A stretch of 64,000 nt of DNA from Branchiostoma floridae (GCF_000003815.2 NC_049980.1:29557818-29621817), one strand, 5' to 3'. Positions 37,641-51,169 are shown, counted from the first letter of the stretch. Numbers and translations: made by a program. Notes: generated by a model from the letters alone, not told the origin.

Positions 37641-38110
37641 GATTTTCTCATTAGATGTGGAAAAAAAAGACTAAATGGAGTGTCCAGATGACAAATATGG
37701 TGTTTTTCTCAGCGCCGGACAAAGCCATATCTGGACACGGTGCCGCGCAGAACTGTCGTTAAAATCTGAGATAACTACCGACCTAATTACCACAGAAAAA
37801 AGCCATTAACAAGCCCATAAAATCTACCATTAATAAATATTAATTTTTAGAAGATATATCGAGCATCCTCGCACCCTATCAGACTAAAACTAAGCACCCA
37901 TTAAAGATAGAAAAAATAATTTCTGCGGTCGTTAGCGCCCTAAATAGAGAGAATAGACCTACACAATTGTGGCGCCCGCAGAAAAGAGTATTCCGATTGC
38001 TGTATGGCTGTTTATTTGGTTATCCGCGAGGGTTCGATTTGGCGAAATGGAGTGCTGATGATGTCAATTTCCCCGTAATAGAGAGTTCTTTAACCTCCTC
38101 ACTCTGACAT
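37641..38110. other. Candidate conserved-type non-coding block
   Basis: The block holds many homeodomain-type cores (CCATTAATAAATATTAAT, CCTAATTACC, CCCATTAAAG) and an inverted pair gtgtccagat/atctggacac about 45 bp apart (37680-37738). It has neither a frame with a domain nor a recognisable repeat. Conservation is a guess from texture only. Confidence 0.25.
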
Positions 38111-41100
38111 TTCATGTTGATAAAATGTCGTTTAGAGTGCGAGAAAGAGAGAGAGAGAACTGTCTCGGTGCTGCCCGAGCCAAACCTTACAGTTTTGTCG
38201 GTCGCAATGTTTAAAAATGACAGAGAGATACGTCTTTTAACGTATGTAACTGGAAGAAATATAGAAAATGCATATAAGATGTCATGTTTTTTTTTAGCTT
38301 TAGTGGATAGTGGGAGCTTGTTGATTTCCACAAAGTACAACAATAATGACAGACGCGTAAGAACATATTCACACAGCTTGACAGAGAGAGAGTTGGAATA
38401 CGCATCGTATTTACATTTTCATTCATTGTCTCTGCACAAATTCAGGATATAGAATCAAAATAAAGAGCTATATATTTGTGTAGAAATGACTTGCAAACAC
38501 CTTGGCAGGAAAAATAACCATCTCGCTCTGTATCGAGTATAACTATAACACGTGTCATCAAGTTTGTACCTAGTGGTTCTGTGTTGTGCTAAACTTTACC
38601 GTTTGCTTTAAATATCCCTTGTTGTATACTCTCTGACACTGAATGAATACCAAACCCAGAATTATACATTTGACAAAACGTGACCCACGAGCCTTGGTTA
38701 TGTCAGTACGTTTGAAAACAAATATTATTCGTACAAGAAATAGTCGCAGAAATATCTCGTTCTTTGTATTCAATGAAAATATTTTCAATAACAAAGGGGT
38801 TACAAATGGTTAAGCTTAGAAATTTACAAAACGTGTAACGAACTTTTCCTCATATAAGAACATTGTTAAAAGCTATATCTATTTTATAAAAATGTGAATT
38901 GGTCTAGGCAAGATTTTTGGCCATTTATTTCAATACAAAGAGACGAGATTTTGATATTAGATATAGTGCTGAAGGCATATAGACCGTATGTGGCAGTTGT
39001 TTAAAACTTCCTTGAACGAAGGTCGAAGTTTCTTTATTTACATTAAAAGGTTTAAGTGCAGTGTGTGTGTACTGAGTCGTCATGCAAAACTCGAAATATT
39101 ATTTGATAACGCTCGTAAATAAGGAACTGTCATGTAGCTGGTCATTTCATTCCATTGGGCAACACCATCAGAAATATGTCACTTCGTTACCTCCTGTCAA
39201 TTATTTTTTTTTAGTGGAAACGAATATAGTTCGGAAAAGGGACCTTATCATTTTCTTTCAACGAAACAAAACAGCTGCATTTACAAAGTGCTTTGTTTTG
39301 CATGAAAACTCCACATAAAAAAGAGCGGAATTGGCAAGCCAAGACTTTGTACCGTTTGGGAAACGAAATTCCGGCCGTGAGAAAGACCACATTTTGCCTT
39401 TCCTTCAATCAAAGCGTTACTTAAAAGACAGGAGTACATAGGTATTTCTTACTGACGTGAAGCAATGTCCGGACTGTGTTTCTGTTTGAAAGAAAAAAAG
39501 ACAAACAAACAAAGGAGAAACAGACATTGCTGAAGTTGTTATTGTTTGGCCGGCATTGTGTCTTGCCGTGAGAAACTTTTCTCGTTATCATTTCGGCCAT
39601 TGTCCGGAGCCCCATGTCATAAATAAAGAAGGTGTCCGGCCAGGTTACGCTTTGAGGGACCCTCTGAAGAATCGGGGACAAATGGGGTTTGCGGTAAACA
39701 AAAGTGCAGGCCCGATTAGGGTGAGACCGGGTGAGTCCGTTGGGTGATAGCGGAGAATGTGGCGGTATGACCCGGCACGTCGGCGACACCACCGGGCCAA
39801 GGCGGGACCACCAACGACAGCAGCTACCGTCCCCCCAGCCCTGTAAGTTCAACTGTCAAGCGAACTCGATATTCCAAGCTCATACAAGATCACAAGTATG
39901 AAAAAAATGACTCATTTCGTTCTCATTCCATCTGAAATTGCCTATATTGCCGGGATTTGTTTATTTTTCAGCGCGGTCCGAAAAAAAAAGAAAACCTGTT
40001 AATTCGAAGAATTGTCGCGGTGGATGGTTGGCACTGCGTTTTTTTCCGCCTTATACATTCTGTAAATATCCGTATTTGTTTCAGACAAAATAAAGCACAA
40101 CAGAAATGACATTAAAGCGTGGACCTTAAAGTCAAACTATGCTTAGAAATACGCTTTTCGTTTATATCCTTGTAGCTGAGAGAACGTACCGTTATTGCGA
40201 AAGGAACGTCAGTTTACGCATAGTTGAACCGTTCTAAGTTAGCTTTTCTAACCTTTCATGTTCACAACTATACATTACATTTAATGTAAGAAATCTTATG
40301 CTTTATTCGTTATTTTTTAAAACATTTCCAGGTAGAAATGGAAGAACAACAGCCTTAATCTACAACGTGAACACGGGACCAAGACTCCGCTGAAATATAA
40401 AAGTAAGTGCAATCTATTCTAACAACACCGTTTGAGACAACTAGAAAAAGAAGTTGTATTTAACAAATGCGTAGACAGTATATATTTTGGACTATTATTT
40501 TGAAATAATTGTCGAAAACAAAAGTAATGACATCAGCGATCCTGATTTGAAGTAAATTTTACAAACACAACGAAACACGACCAAATGTAGTACGTACGTT
40601 GACAGTTTGGAAACCCCTCCTTCTGAATAAAAATAACTAAAACTTTGACATCAAAAAGAGTAACATAATCTACACCTATAAAGATACACGAAACAAGTAA
40701 CGGTTATCGCATTCAGCCACATTTCGTCAATTTCTCAAATTGAGATTACTCGTTTTTTTGTATGTACGACATAGCCGATTTTGAACAAACCTAGACATCA
40801 ACAAAACCGTTTAACCTATTATTTGTATAGAAATATAACCTGACACTTATATAGATTCCAAAACCGAGTAAACTGTGCACGTAATTGTGACGCTGAATGT
40901 TCCTTGGCTGGAGTCTATTGCGTAAACAAGTTCATAAACACTGCTGGATAGGTCATGTATTTATGTGACTAGCAAGCTCATGATGTGAACGTCAATTGAA
41001 TCAAAAGTCTACCTTAATGTCAAAGATCACTGTTTGTATACCTGTAAACATCCACGATCTCGGTCGTGCTGGGGTTGGATTTCTGACTGGTTTCATACAA

Positions 41101-43106
41101 ATGTATTTCCTTCTGATTTAAAAAGAAAGAGTGGAAACGGTTAGAAATGTAAGGTGCACAGGAACGCAATTTAAGTGTTTTAGTGGCATGAAAAGGTCTC
41201 CAGTTTTATTTTCCAATCACTTTATAAATATTAAAACTTAAGAACTTTACAAAAAGTGTCTTTCCCAGTGATAACTGGTGCCCGTTGTGCTATAGGATAT
41301 GGTACTTCTGGTGCCGAAACACATGTAATAGGAAATGTAGTTCCCGAACTGTTTACGTTTCAAAACCGCTAATAGTAGATCTGCCTCAAACGCACCTTCA
41401 CACAGTTGACGACATGCGTTACCTACATATAAAATATCGGCAGAGACGGAAATATGATATTGCTCTATCTAAAATTTGTTAGTCTTGTTTAAGATATAAT
41501 AGTCGTCACGCAGAATGTTGATATAATTACTCTCCGCGTGAATTGAATCGTATGAGCGTATTTATACAGCGTAATCTATACGTTAGGCTAACGGTAAAGT
41601 GGGCTAATCACAGCATATAAAATGTTTTTCAATCAATGTAGCTTCCCAGCGAAATTGGTAATTTGTATGAACTACATAAGCGGTTAATTCGAACATCATT
41701 ATTTAGTTCTTAGCTGAGTGCGATCGCATGTGTTTGTGATTGCAGGGGACGGCGGCACTTCCGTTTTATTGTGCTTATTAGATATCACTATAATTTCGTA
41801 TGTACGCGCAGTTTTTGAGTTACTCTGTATCAACTTGAAAATAAGATAATTTTTCTGTTACCATCTGCACATATAGATCTACACATACAAATATAAACAC
41901 GACGAGGGGCAGTTTGGAAAAGCCTTTCGATAAACCTAACACTGGTAATACAATATTGGGCAGAAACAACCTTAAGAAATGTTTGTCATTGTTCTCGTTA
42001 TGTTTGCTGCTGAAATGTTAGAAAATACTGCAGTTGGTCTCAAACAAAAGTTTTGGCGTAAGAAAAACTCTTTGAAATCATCAGTCATTTTCTGTGCAGC
42101 ACAAAGGTATCAAACAAACGTTTTTATTTTGTTTTTAATTCCCTCACACCAAGAATCACTAACGATATTACCTGTTTTCGTCAGGTATTATGTTCATTTC
42201 AAAAGGTTTTTGAAAATCAACGGTCTTTTCTTTTGAATGAAAGACGTCGAAAGAATCCCATAAAAGAGGTGTGTGAATGAGAATCTGTCTTTCCGGAGCG
42301 GAAATATGAGTTGGAGGGAGACGCCCTGAAAAGATCGTCCTGTTCAGCTTTAGTGAGTTCATTCGTCACCCCCGTGGTGGTCAGTGACAAGTGCCCTGTC
42401 CGAAGACCTCTGTCCATCTGTCGTACCTGAGGACTGGACAATGCAGGGCTTACAGATCTGTTTCATCTTACCAGGAATGTCCACTCTTTGGACGGACGAA
42501 TCCTAATTCTACATAAACTAGGATACTTCGTTTTGTTGTAAGATTAAAACGAGAAGAAAATTGGGACCATCTAGATCCTCCATTTATGAACGCATAGGTT
42601 CCTACTTTGAAGATTTGGAACTGATACTAAGCTGGACTTAGCCGTTTTCTGACGCCCCGACCCCAGATCTAGTATAAAATAAAGTTTTCTGTTTTTGTTT
42701 CCATAGTCTCCCAAGCTTTGCCGTCAATTGGCATGAATCGCATCTATGTATGCATGGTATAGTATAACATATTTGACTCTGTCATAAGCGATACACTTCT
42801 AAAGTGAGCTTTATCTTTTTAATATATAATCTGACATAACGTAGAGACGCTTTACACTTTTCAACATAGTAATATGTCACCAACAACGCAGAATAAGGTA
42901 CAAAAATAAGACACAGAAAAAATTAGCTACTTAAACTTATTTATCAACAGAAATCTAGACGCAAAAAGAAAAAATAATTGCAGACTTTGATATTTTTCAA
43001 ACGTGCATTGGCATAATGAGGTACGTACGCTTTATTATACTTATTTTTCGAAACTGTTGCCCAGGACACAGTAGTCTACTTGTTTCCCGCTTTAACACCT
43101 GTTTTT
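38111..43106. other. AT-rich intergenic DNA
   Basis: No gene, RNA gene or repeat was recognised. A (GA)n tract lies near 38142-38160. Frames on both strands are of chance length. A GC-richer stretch at about 39600-39850 gives frames without domains. Confidence 0.45.
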
Positions 43107-43201
43107 GAGTGAGAGAAATGAAGTTTTTTCAGTCTACGGAAGCGTACTAGAGGCTGAAGCACACTTCTGTAGTAGACGTCACTTCATTTCTCTTTACACT
43201 C
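43107..43201. other. 95-nt imperfect hairpin, pre-miRNA-sized
   Basis: The outer arms pair GAGTG with CACTC, then 13 consecutive pairs (agagaaatgaagt with acttcatttctct), then gtctac with gtagac and ggaag with cttct (one G-T pair), closing on a loop of roughly 10-15 nt around tagaggctgaa. Bulges of three bases and an internal loop interrupt the stem. Length and shape suit an animal miRNA precursor on either strand, but the mature sequence matches no miRNA family I can recall. It could also be a decayed fold-back element. Confidence 0.4.
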
Positions 43202-45761
43202 AGGAATTAGGAAGCCGTCTTTTATGAGAGAATGGGACTAAGATGTATAGTACGACAGTTAAAAAACAAGTACAAAGCGTGCCTTATTGTGCACTTTCAA
43301 AACGACGAAAATTGTCCAGAGGAAAAAGTCAAAGTTTGCGTTATTACTTTTATTAAGAGATAGATACCTGTTACTTTTTCTGTGTCTTATTTCTACCAAA
43401 GTTTCCTGACAACACGTATAAACAACATATGGAATGCACGTTTCTTAATATTATGACAGCAGAATGTTTCTCTAGAGACTCGTGTAGCAACTTGAACGTC
43501 CGTGTGAGTTGAAGTTTTCGTATCAAAATATAAAGTTTTCTCGAACTAACCTAAACTACAGTTTTTTCTATCTTTCTTGTGATTCTTTCCTTGTGATTTT
43601 TGCTCTCTGAGCTTTTCTGAGAATTTTGAAATATGTCAGATGTTGCCCGTCATTCTTTGACGAAAAATGACGAAATATAAAGATAATGCTCGATTTCTTT
43701 TTCGCACATGAAACTTCCCGGTGTGGGAGGCACCGCTCTTTGTAAAACTGACCTTATAAAAAAGCGTGGGACAACAAGACTCGAAAATCCCCAATTTCAC
43801 ACCGCATGCCATGTGTCCCGAAAAATTCTCATCAATTCCCGGTTTGTTTTCTAACCTTTAATCTCCAAAGTTTTGTACCCTTTTTATTTGGAACATCTGC
43901 TGGTGGCACCTGCAGGGCCGAGGTGGGCCATCTGGGGCAAATGGTTCTTCTTAAATTTCAACCAAACATCTGCAAGCACTTTTCCTGGCATTCTCACTTC
44001 AAAGAACAAAACAGGTAAAAGAAAACGTGTCTTTTATTCGTCACCGCTGTAAATTTCAGCACTAGGAAAGGTCGACATTGATGAATTCGTCGTAATTTTC
44101 ACCTGAGAAAGTTTCTGTCGGATTTCGTGGGAAAGTTGTAATAAAAAAGGGACAGGCGTCCCTGTGGTACAAACGACAAAGCGATTGGGGCCAATTTCAC
44201 GTGCACAAAAGTTCACTAAAAGATAAAGGGGAACAATTTTAGATTAACAACGCTCTGGGAGGTGAAAACCACGTGTATGATCAGAGGGCAAAAAGTCACA
44301 ATGTCACAGGAAAACAACCGCGTGTAGTACAAAATATGTGCTACTTAGTTACAGTACTACTATTTAAGGTGGTGCTTTGATAGTGAAAGTTTTTCCCTGC
44401 ACTGTATTTAACAATTATGTGCCTTCGTAAAAATCGTTCATTTCACACTTCATGAAAAACAGCTGAACAGGAATCACAATAAAACACACAATGAAACAAA
44501 AAAAAAGCATTCAGTGTTTCAAACTTTGATCCACTCCTTTTATCAGTTAGCACGCGAAATAATGTTTGTTCGTTTGAACATTTTGAAGACTTGTTTTTAC
44601 TTTAATTCATCTATCTAACTAATATATTAGAAAGAGGTGGATACAGTTGAAAGTTAGATGTGTCTTTGGAGAGCAATAATGTCCACAGTAACGAAGGGTT
44701 GACCTTTCGGAGGAGCACGCTTCGATGCAAACTAACAGCATAACCGACCATTCTAGCTGCTCGACAATTTGCAATGATCTACACTTTTATATTTGCAATC
44801 AGTTTTCGTTTTGCTTGTGTACTTGATTATATCATCAGTGCTGGAATTGTTATAAGGTGTATAACTCTAGAACTTCACCACGTTGACATTATTTTTCCGC
44901 TGTTTTTCTCTTTCCATCTGTACTAATAAACAGCGACAGAATTACAACTCGACATATGCCTTACAATCCTACAACCCCACTTATACTCGAACATTTCTAT
45001 TTGTCCTGTGCCATCGAAAGTAGTGATAATTTGTTGATATCTTTCGCCACAAGTTCGCGCTATTTTAGAAATAATGCAGTTGTTTTAGTTGATGGTCCTT
45101 TTAAGGCGCTTTTGGAGACTTCCTCGCCAACTAATGCAATCAACATCGACCCGCATATCAAGGGAAACCACTCCACTACGACAAGTTTAAAGTAAAAAAG
45201 GGAGAAAAGAGAATTGGAGCCAAATATTTTGATTTCTTGTAATAATGTCACTCGTATTGATGCGTTCGGGATCATAGAGGATTAAGAGAAAGATATTCAG
45301 AGATGAGCGGCTGTAGTATTGACATCAAATCTGCAATATGCTTGACTCTATGACAATTGTATTCTTCACAAATTTGAGGTAAAAGTTTTTATTTTAAGTA
45401 AAAGCTAGCTAGGACTTGTCATCAACAAACGACGATTTTCTTAGAATGGAAAAATGATTTTCTTAAAATGGCACTTGTTTTTATGCTATGGTAGCATGTG
45501 ATGCCATATCTACGAGTATACATTATGCTTGTATGCAATATTCTATCCTATCATTGTACCAGTGCTACGTACCTGTACATGTCAATGTCTAAATGTCTTT
45601 ACAATAATTCCCTGTTAACATGTGTTTTTATTTGTTATTCATCCAGAAAGATGCCCACCTGCCGCATGCAGCCACACGGCATGGAGTCCCCAAACCAAAG
45701 TCATGTGGGCCGGCTACGTGCTCTGCTCTACACACACAAGTTAACAAAATCACACACAGAG
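43202..45761. other. AT-rich intergenic DNA
   Basis: No gene or repeat was recognised. Reading frames are short and lack domains. Confidence 0.45.
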
Positions 45762-45872
45762 AGATGGATGAAGGGATGGATGATTGGAGGAATGAATGAA
45801 TGAATGGATGGATGAACGACATAGAAAATAGTGTTTTTGTGAACGGAAGGATGGATGGATGGATGGATGGAC
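45762..45872. repeat. (GGAT)n/(GAAT)n microsatellite, two blocks
   Basis: Tetranucleotide runs of GGAT and GAAT occupy about 45762-45816 and 45845-45872, separated by ~28 bp of non-repeat sequence. The Ser/His/Pro-rich minus-strand frames here are repeat artefacts. Confidence 0.9.
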
Positions 45873-45920
45873 ATGTGAAGGAATAAAGATGTCGAGTTTA
45901 ACTTTAATGAAAAGTCGAAG

Positions 45921-45956
45921 CAGCAGAGGAGTCAGCAGAGGAGTCAGCAGAGGTGG
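45921..45956. repeat. 12-bp minisatellite, three units
   Basis: Two exact copies of cagcagaggagt are followed by cagcagaggtgg, then related GAAGAGGTGG sequence. It is a short purine-rich tandem repeat. Confidence 0.85.
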
Positions 45957-46128
45957 AAGAAGAGGTGGCAGAAGAAGAACTCTCCAAACATGAAACACCT
46001 CAGGTTTACACACACGTACATAAGTAGAGTGTAGCTTATCATGTTAACATTATTTTGATGACAAAAGTGAATTTGTCTTAATTCGCAAACACCTCAATAA
46101 AGTTGTACGGTACTGAATCAAGACACCA

Positions 46129-46214
46129 GCCGACCGACCAACCAACCAACAAACAAACAAATAAACCAACCAATAAATGATTAAATAAAGAAACAATCAA
46201 ACCAATAAACCAAT
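46129..46214. repeat. (CCAA)n/(CAAA)n microsatellite
   Basis: Degenerate tetranucleotide runs move from CGAC through CCAA and CAAA to AATA-type units. Confidence 0.85.
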
Positions 46215-46654
46215 CGATCATCAAACAGGTAACCCAACCACCGTGCCGTGAGCACCATCGCCAGGTCTACAGCAATTCCTTGCGCCAACCGCAATAGCGA
46301 CATAACGCAGACTTGCACTCACTTTTGATATATAATACAAACATGCATCGTCTCTGTACTGATACGTCTTAATGAGTGAATTATGAGGGGCTGGGGATAA
46401 CGATACTGCACGGAGAAAGTTGATCCGTATTCCAATTATTGCCCACAACAGTCGGATCCTTGTTGTGAGGATGGGAGCATATAATCCCCACACTTACACC
46501 GGCTTACGCAGGTCAAGTTTCACTTCCAACCAACCGCTACCGTCAGAACACAACAGGGTGGGGTAACATTGGTCTTTTCATTATGCCAATGTCAATGTCA
46601 AGGTGAAGAAAACCAGTGGCGGAGCAACCTTGACATTTCCCGGCTAAAATAAAA

Positions 46655-46760
46655 ATGGCGCAATATCAGCCGGTGGCCAAGTCTTGCGGTCACCGATTGC
46701 TACTGGAGTTTGACACCTCTTTCCCTGGTGACCTTCCGACGCTGCATCTTCTCAAAGCAC
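46655..46760 (+). CDS. Possible first coding exon of an unidentified gene
   Basis: ATG sits in a favourable context (aaaATGG) after an A-rich leader. The frame gives 35 residues starting MAQYQPVAKSCGHRLLLEFD with mixed composition, and reaches a strong-looking splice donor (AAAGCAC|gtacgt) at 46761. Reading on past the donor ends in a stop at 46852 after lower-quality sequence. I do not recognise the peptide and found no clear second exon, so this may be chance; ATGGCG can also be a YY1-type binding site. No TATA element was seen within 100 bp upstream. Confidence 0.2.
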
Positions 46761-46840
46761 GTACGTTTGATACAGTCATCAAATGTTTAAGTAGACAGGC
46801 GAATAAAAAGGATATACTTTGTCAACGATATGTGCCATGT

Positions 46841-46898
46841 GTTTGTTTCTAAACATACAGGGACTGTCCGTTTGTTTCTAAACATACAGGGACTGTCC
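46841..46898. repeat. Exact 29-bp tandem duplication
   Basis: Positions 46841-46869 and 46870-46898 are identical (gtttgtttctaaacatacag plus ggactgtcc). Perfect identity implies a recent duplication. Confidence 0.95.
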
Positions 46899-49772
46899 GT
46901 TTTTGCACGCTGGACTCTAAATAAAAAATGTGTCTGCTTGGTTCTTCTCTCAAAGAACGTAACTATGTTTAAAACTTTTTTTCTGGGGTTTGGTGTTGCT
47001 TCTGATACTATGAAGGACGCAGGTAAAACATGTCCTAGGTGTTTATAGCGCACGTAATCTCTCTCTTTCATTTTTCCACGCTCAATTTCCTCTATACTAC
47101 CCACCAAATGTGGTTTCTAACGGCCGGCGTCTCTATGTCCGCTTTCAAAACCCAAATGTCGCGTGAAATCCCGGGAAAGACTCCCCTAATTCAGTACACA
47201 CATTGAGCCGAACAAAGGGTCAAATTCCCGGGAAGTGCGAGAACTCTTCCCCTCACCTCTCGGGCGTTCTTATCTCCGCGCGAGATTTGGGGAACGTGAG
47301 AACTGAGGACCTTTCTGAGAACCCCATAAATCAGGCGCTTTTCAAGAGGACCCGAATGAAGAGGTTCTGTCAGCCGGCTTTCTGCGGCAATGGTGCGGCG
47401 TGGGTCAGAAGCCTTTATTCGGATACACATTTCCGTTATTTAAGAGGCAATAAATGTAGGTGTAGAAGTTGTGTTGTTGAATAAAGGTGATATTTTTTCT
47501 TCCTCTCATATTCTCTGTGCAGTGAATCGGCCGAAAGCTGGTAACCCGCCTTTTCTTGACTCGGTGAAAAGTTGCTGTGTGAAGAGGCGTTGTTGGGACG
47601 ATGTTGTGTGTGTACGATATCCCCAGAGTTGTACATCACTTCCAGAATCAAACGCTTCGCCCATTTCAGGCTGTGACACAAAAGTCAATACTCTGTCGCG
47701 AGCCGAGATTTGGCGCGTATAGAAACTATCCCGCGCATGTGAATCCGTGCGGTTTTTTTTCTTACTGGTTGCGGGAGTCAATTTCTGAGTCTATGGAAGC
47801 GCGTCTGCGGTTATCCCCTCGCAGATCGCGCTACAAATCAAAGAGTTTGCTCATCTCGGGCCGCGACACTTCTGTCAATACCGTGTCGCGTCCCTGCCCC
47901 GACTCCATCTCTAACGCGCCTCCGGAGGCCGGTCGTAACCAAGTTTGCATGTCACAAGGGTCCGCGGGAACACGGCGAAATTGTCTCCTATCGGAGCCAA
48001 GCCATCGGGCCTAATGGGGCCCACTCTGTCTCCGCGTGACAGGTACCTCCCCGCTACACCACACGCCTTCAGCCTCTCATTCCGAACTTTTCCCTGCCTC
48101 AAACATCCATCCCCTCTCCATCTTACCTGCACGCCTTCTACCAACCGCGCTCCGCACTTTTCAGATAACCCACAATGTAAATGAAGTACATGCGGCGGTT
48201 TCTCTTTGACGCGCTCGGGGCGAAATGTTCACTTCCGAGGTTGGATAGGTCCAAGAGAAATATAAAGTGCGCGCGCGTGTGTGTACTATCTACAGGTGTA
48301 AAGACTTGAGGGAAGTTGAAGTTTTATCGGGTTTGCGTCCGTCAAAGAAAGGTTTATTTTTCATGTTGCTATATAACACCTCTTCTCTCGCCCTGGAAAA
48401 TTAAGTGCAGTGAGCAAGCCCTTTAGGGGTGTCGGGGGATGGATTTTTACGAGGGAAATCGCGCGAAATACTGATGTTGCGATCTCGCAATCATACTACA
48501 GTGTCCCCGAGCGCCGGATTTGGCGGTAATGTTGTCGTTTGTCATAGAGAGGTCGTGGTGGAGTCATTTTGAGAGGAGACAGTTGAATGGGGAGTTCAAA
48601 TGGCAACATATGGCGGGGAGATAGCTGAAAGCAGAGGTGTCGAACACAAACAAATGGCTCCTGGTACAATAGAGAAAATTCACTGACGCGCAGTTTTCCT
48701 GAAGGAGGAAAAAAATGGTCCTGAGATGAAGAAAAGAGAAGAAGGGTGTCCAATAAAACCTAACACCTCGTATCGCGTAGCACCTCCCCCGTAGGGCATG
48801 ATGCGGCATTCATGAACTTTCAAACAGCCGGGGAGGGGGGTAATAAATCGGGATGATGCTTGTACTGATGGTGCCTGCCTTTGTGACAGGTACAACAAGA
48901 ACGGCGTCCCGTGTAAAGAAAAAGGAGCGAAGCACGTGAAGAAGAACAATAGAAGTGAACAAGATCCGCGGGAAGATTGAAAGAAGACGGATGTGGGAAC
49001 GGAAATGATGTATCACCTGGAGAAACATTTCTCCCACAAAAGTGAAAGTAGGAAGGCTAAAATGACCACGGGGGCACAGATGTCACGGTGAATAGTTGAT
49101 TGGGTGTTTTGAGAATGACAAAGGCGTTTAAAAGAACCCAAACTCTGAGAAAAAAGTGAGCCACAACTGCTTCCATGTCAGTTTGGGAAGACCAACAGAG
49201 AATTCCTCTTAAGTTGGATGTAAGGGGCCGCCAAGACAAAGGTGCATTAACGTTTGATGATATCCTTGGTGTTTTGCATTACTAAATATATTGATGCTTT
49301 ATTTTGACGAAATATCGCAATTCAAAGATTCGATAAGAAAACTTTGTTGCTACTAAAATTGCTAATAGGTTATAAACTCGGATACTGAAGGAATAGGGTT
49401 GGTAAAACGAATGAAAGGGAAGGAAATGAATAAACGAATGAATGAAAAAAGAGAAAAGAGAAAAGAATCCAATAGGTAAAGAGGGGCGTTATCACGAAGA
49501 CAAAGGAAAAAGAAGAGAGTGGACTCACAATAACTTATAGGTAACGTACCTTTCTCTAAGGCATATGCATTCACACCTGATGTGTTGCGATATGTTTTGT
49601 TGTGTCAGAACACGAAATGCTTACCGTGACAAGAGAAGAAACCATCTTATAAAAAGTGTGAATACCTGTGACTTCCTATCCAAGGGTACAGGCTGGCAAA
49701 GTACAAAAAGACAAGAATTCCCTTCGGGACCAGTCACATACATACTTAAAACAAAACTAATGACGTGTTCTA
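46899..49772. other. Mixed intergenic DNA with a GC-rich part
   Basis: About 47160-48200 is GC- and CpG-richer. It holds two 54-nt related segments 190 bp apart (47647-47700 and 47837-47890), treated under findings. TATAAAG at 48261-48267 directly precedes an alternating purine-pyrimidine tract (48267-48286, GTGCGCGCGCGTGTGTGTAC) that could adopt Z-DNA. No gene was recognised. Confidence 0.4.
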
Positions 49773-49954
49773 TTTGACACATAGATCTATAAGACACAAA
49801 CAAACAAACAAATAAGATAAACCTTTCTACAGCATGTAGTGCATAACACAGAGACAGCAAAGTGACTTGGTAGTATACCATACACCGTACACTGTCAAGT
49901 TTTCTTATTGAAACCTTATTAACTTTAAACTCCTATTAAATCATAGAGCCCTGC
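49773..49954. repeat. Dispersed direct repeat, copy A
   Basis: About 175 bp align with 51170-51352 in the same orientation, sharing long exact blocks such as aacctttctacagcatgtag and agtgcataac-cagagacagcaaag. A CAAA microsatellite lies at its left part. See the paired entry for interpretation. Confidence 0.85.
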
Positions 49955-51169
49955 ACTGCGAAGATGGGTCACATACACAGAAAGTTATTGATAGACAGTT
50001 CATAATAATCTTTCTTTGGTACTAGTATTATATCCCAATTCTTTTTTTTAAGTATTGACAAAATAGCAAACGGTGTGCAATGAATAACATAATAATCCTT
50101 ATTGACATAACAAAAGTACAACGACTTTCGTAGGGTCCGACTCACATCTACACCTACATATTTACATTCATACAAGTGTGGACAAACGGAACAACAAACA
50201 GGTATCTGACCATATCAGCATGTTGAGTTTACCATAACGTTACATCACTAGTTCTAACATCCAAACACCCTAATGATGTGCAAGCGGCCACGTCATACAT
50301 TTACCACCAGAAACTCTCCCACCAACACCAAGACCACGCCCAACACTCCTGCAAAAACGTGATTTAAGAGTCTTTTCCTGCTCCATATGCATGTGAGAAG
50401 TGTGATGTGTGCTGAACGGATGAGTCCACAGAACAAAAGACGCTGGGTAGCCCGGGCTTCGCGCGGACCGTCGTACACGATCAATAACCCCTGCGTGAGC
50501 CACACCCCGCCCCAGTCGACTCAAAGGCAGTTTCTCGCTCTGCTGTCCAAGTCTGACTGCCGGGGTCTGTGCGGGACCCTGATAAAGGGGAAGTCATCCA
50601 TTTTTGTCACGCTGTCGCCACAGTGGGTGTCACCTTGTACGTCTACGGCAGAAAAAAAGTTTCCTTTTCATTGTGTTTTAAGTAAGAAGGGAAGATGTCC
50701 CTGCAGTAATTTCTGTGGTGGATTGACAGCAAGTGCAGGTTAGCTTTGTCTGAGACTGCTGTGTGGACGATTACAACTTCAACAACTTCTCTTCAAGAAG
50801 AAGTGAACAAGTCAACTTCATCCACTACACACACCGATACAGTCCGCAAGTGTAAAGAATCAGATCTCGAATTAATCATGAATCCACACTTGATATCCAA
50901 TGAAATGTCAAATTATTCAATATAATGATAATCGACTTTATTTCTATCGTTTTGTGGGTGATTTTTTATTAACTGGAGAGTGAAACAATATTCTAACCCC
51001 ACAAAGTTTGCAACAGATTGTGGTGTAATATCATATTATAAGATAACATATCTTTTTCCAGGTAACAGAAATGAAATAATTTCACATGGACAAGGACAAA
51101 GAGCTTAAAAAGTAGCATACCTCTCGATCTACTATTGCCTTTCAGTATCAAACTTTGTCACTGTGCGTC
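49955..51169. other. Spacer between the two direct repeats
   Basis: About 1.2 kb, GC-richer at 50420-50640. It has no frame with a recognisable domain. A fragment near 50918-50950 (aatataatgataatcgacttta) resembles the 3' tail of the LINE at 5.9 kb and may be a tiny LINE relic. Confidence 0.35.

Noticed and set aside
45628-46013. His/Ser/Pro-rich minus-strand frames
   Set aside because: They are translations of the tetranucleotide and 12-bp repeats.
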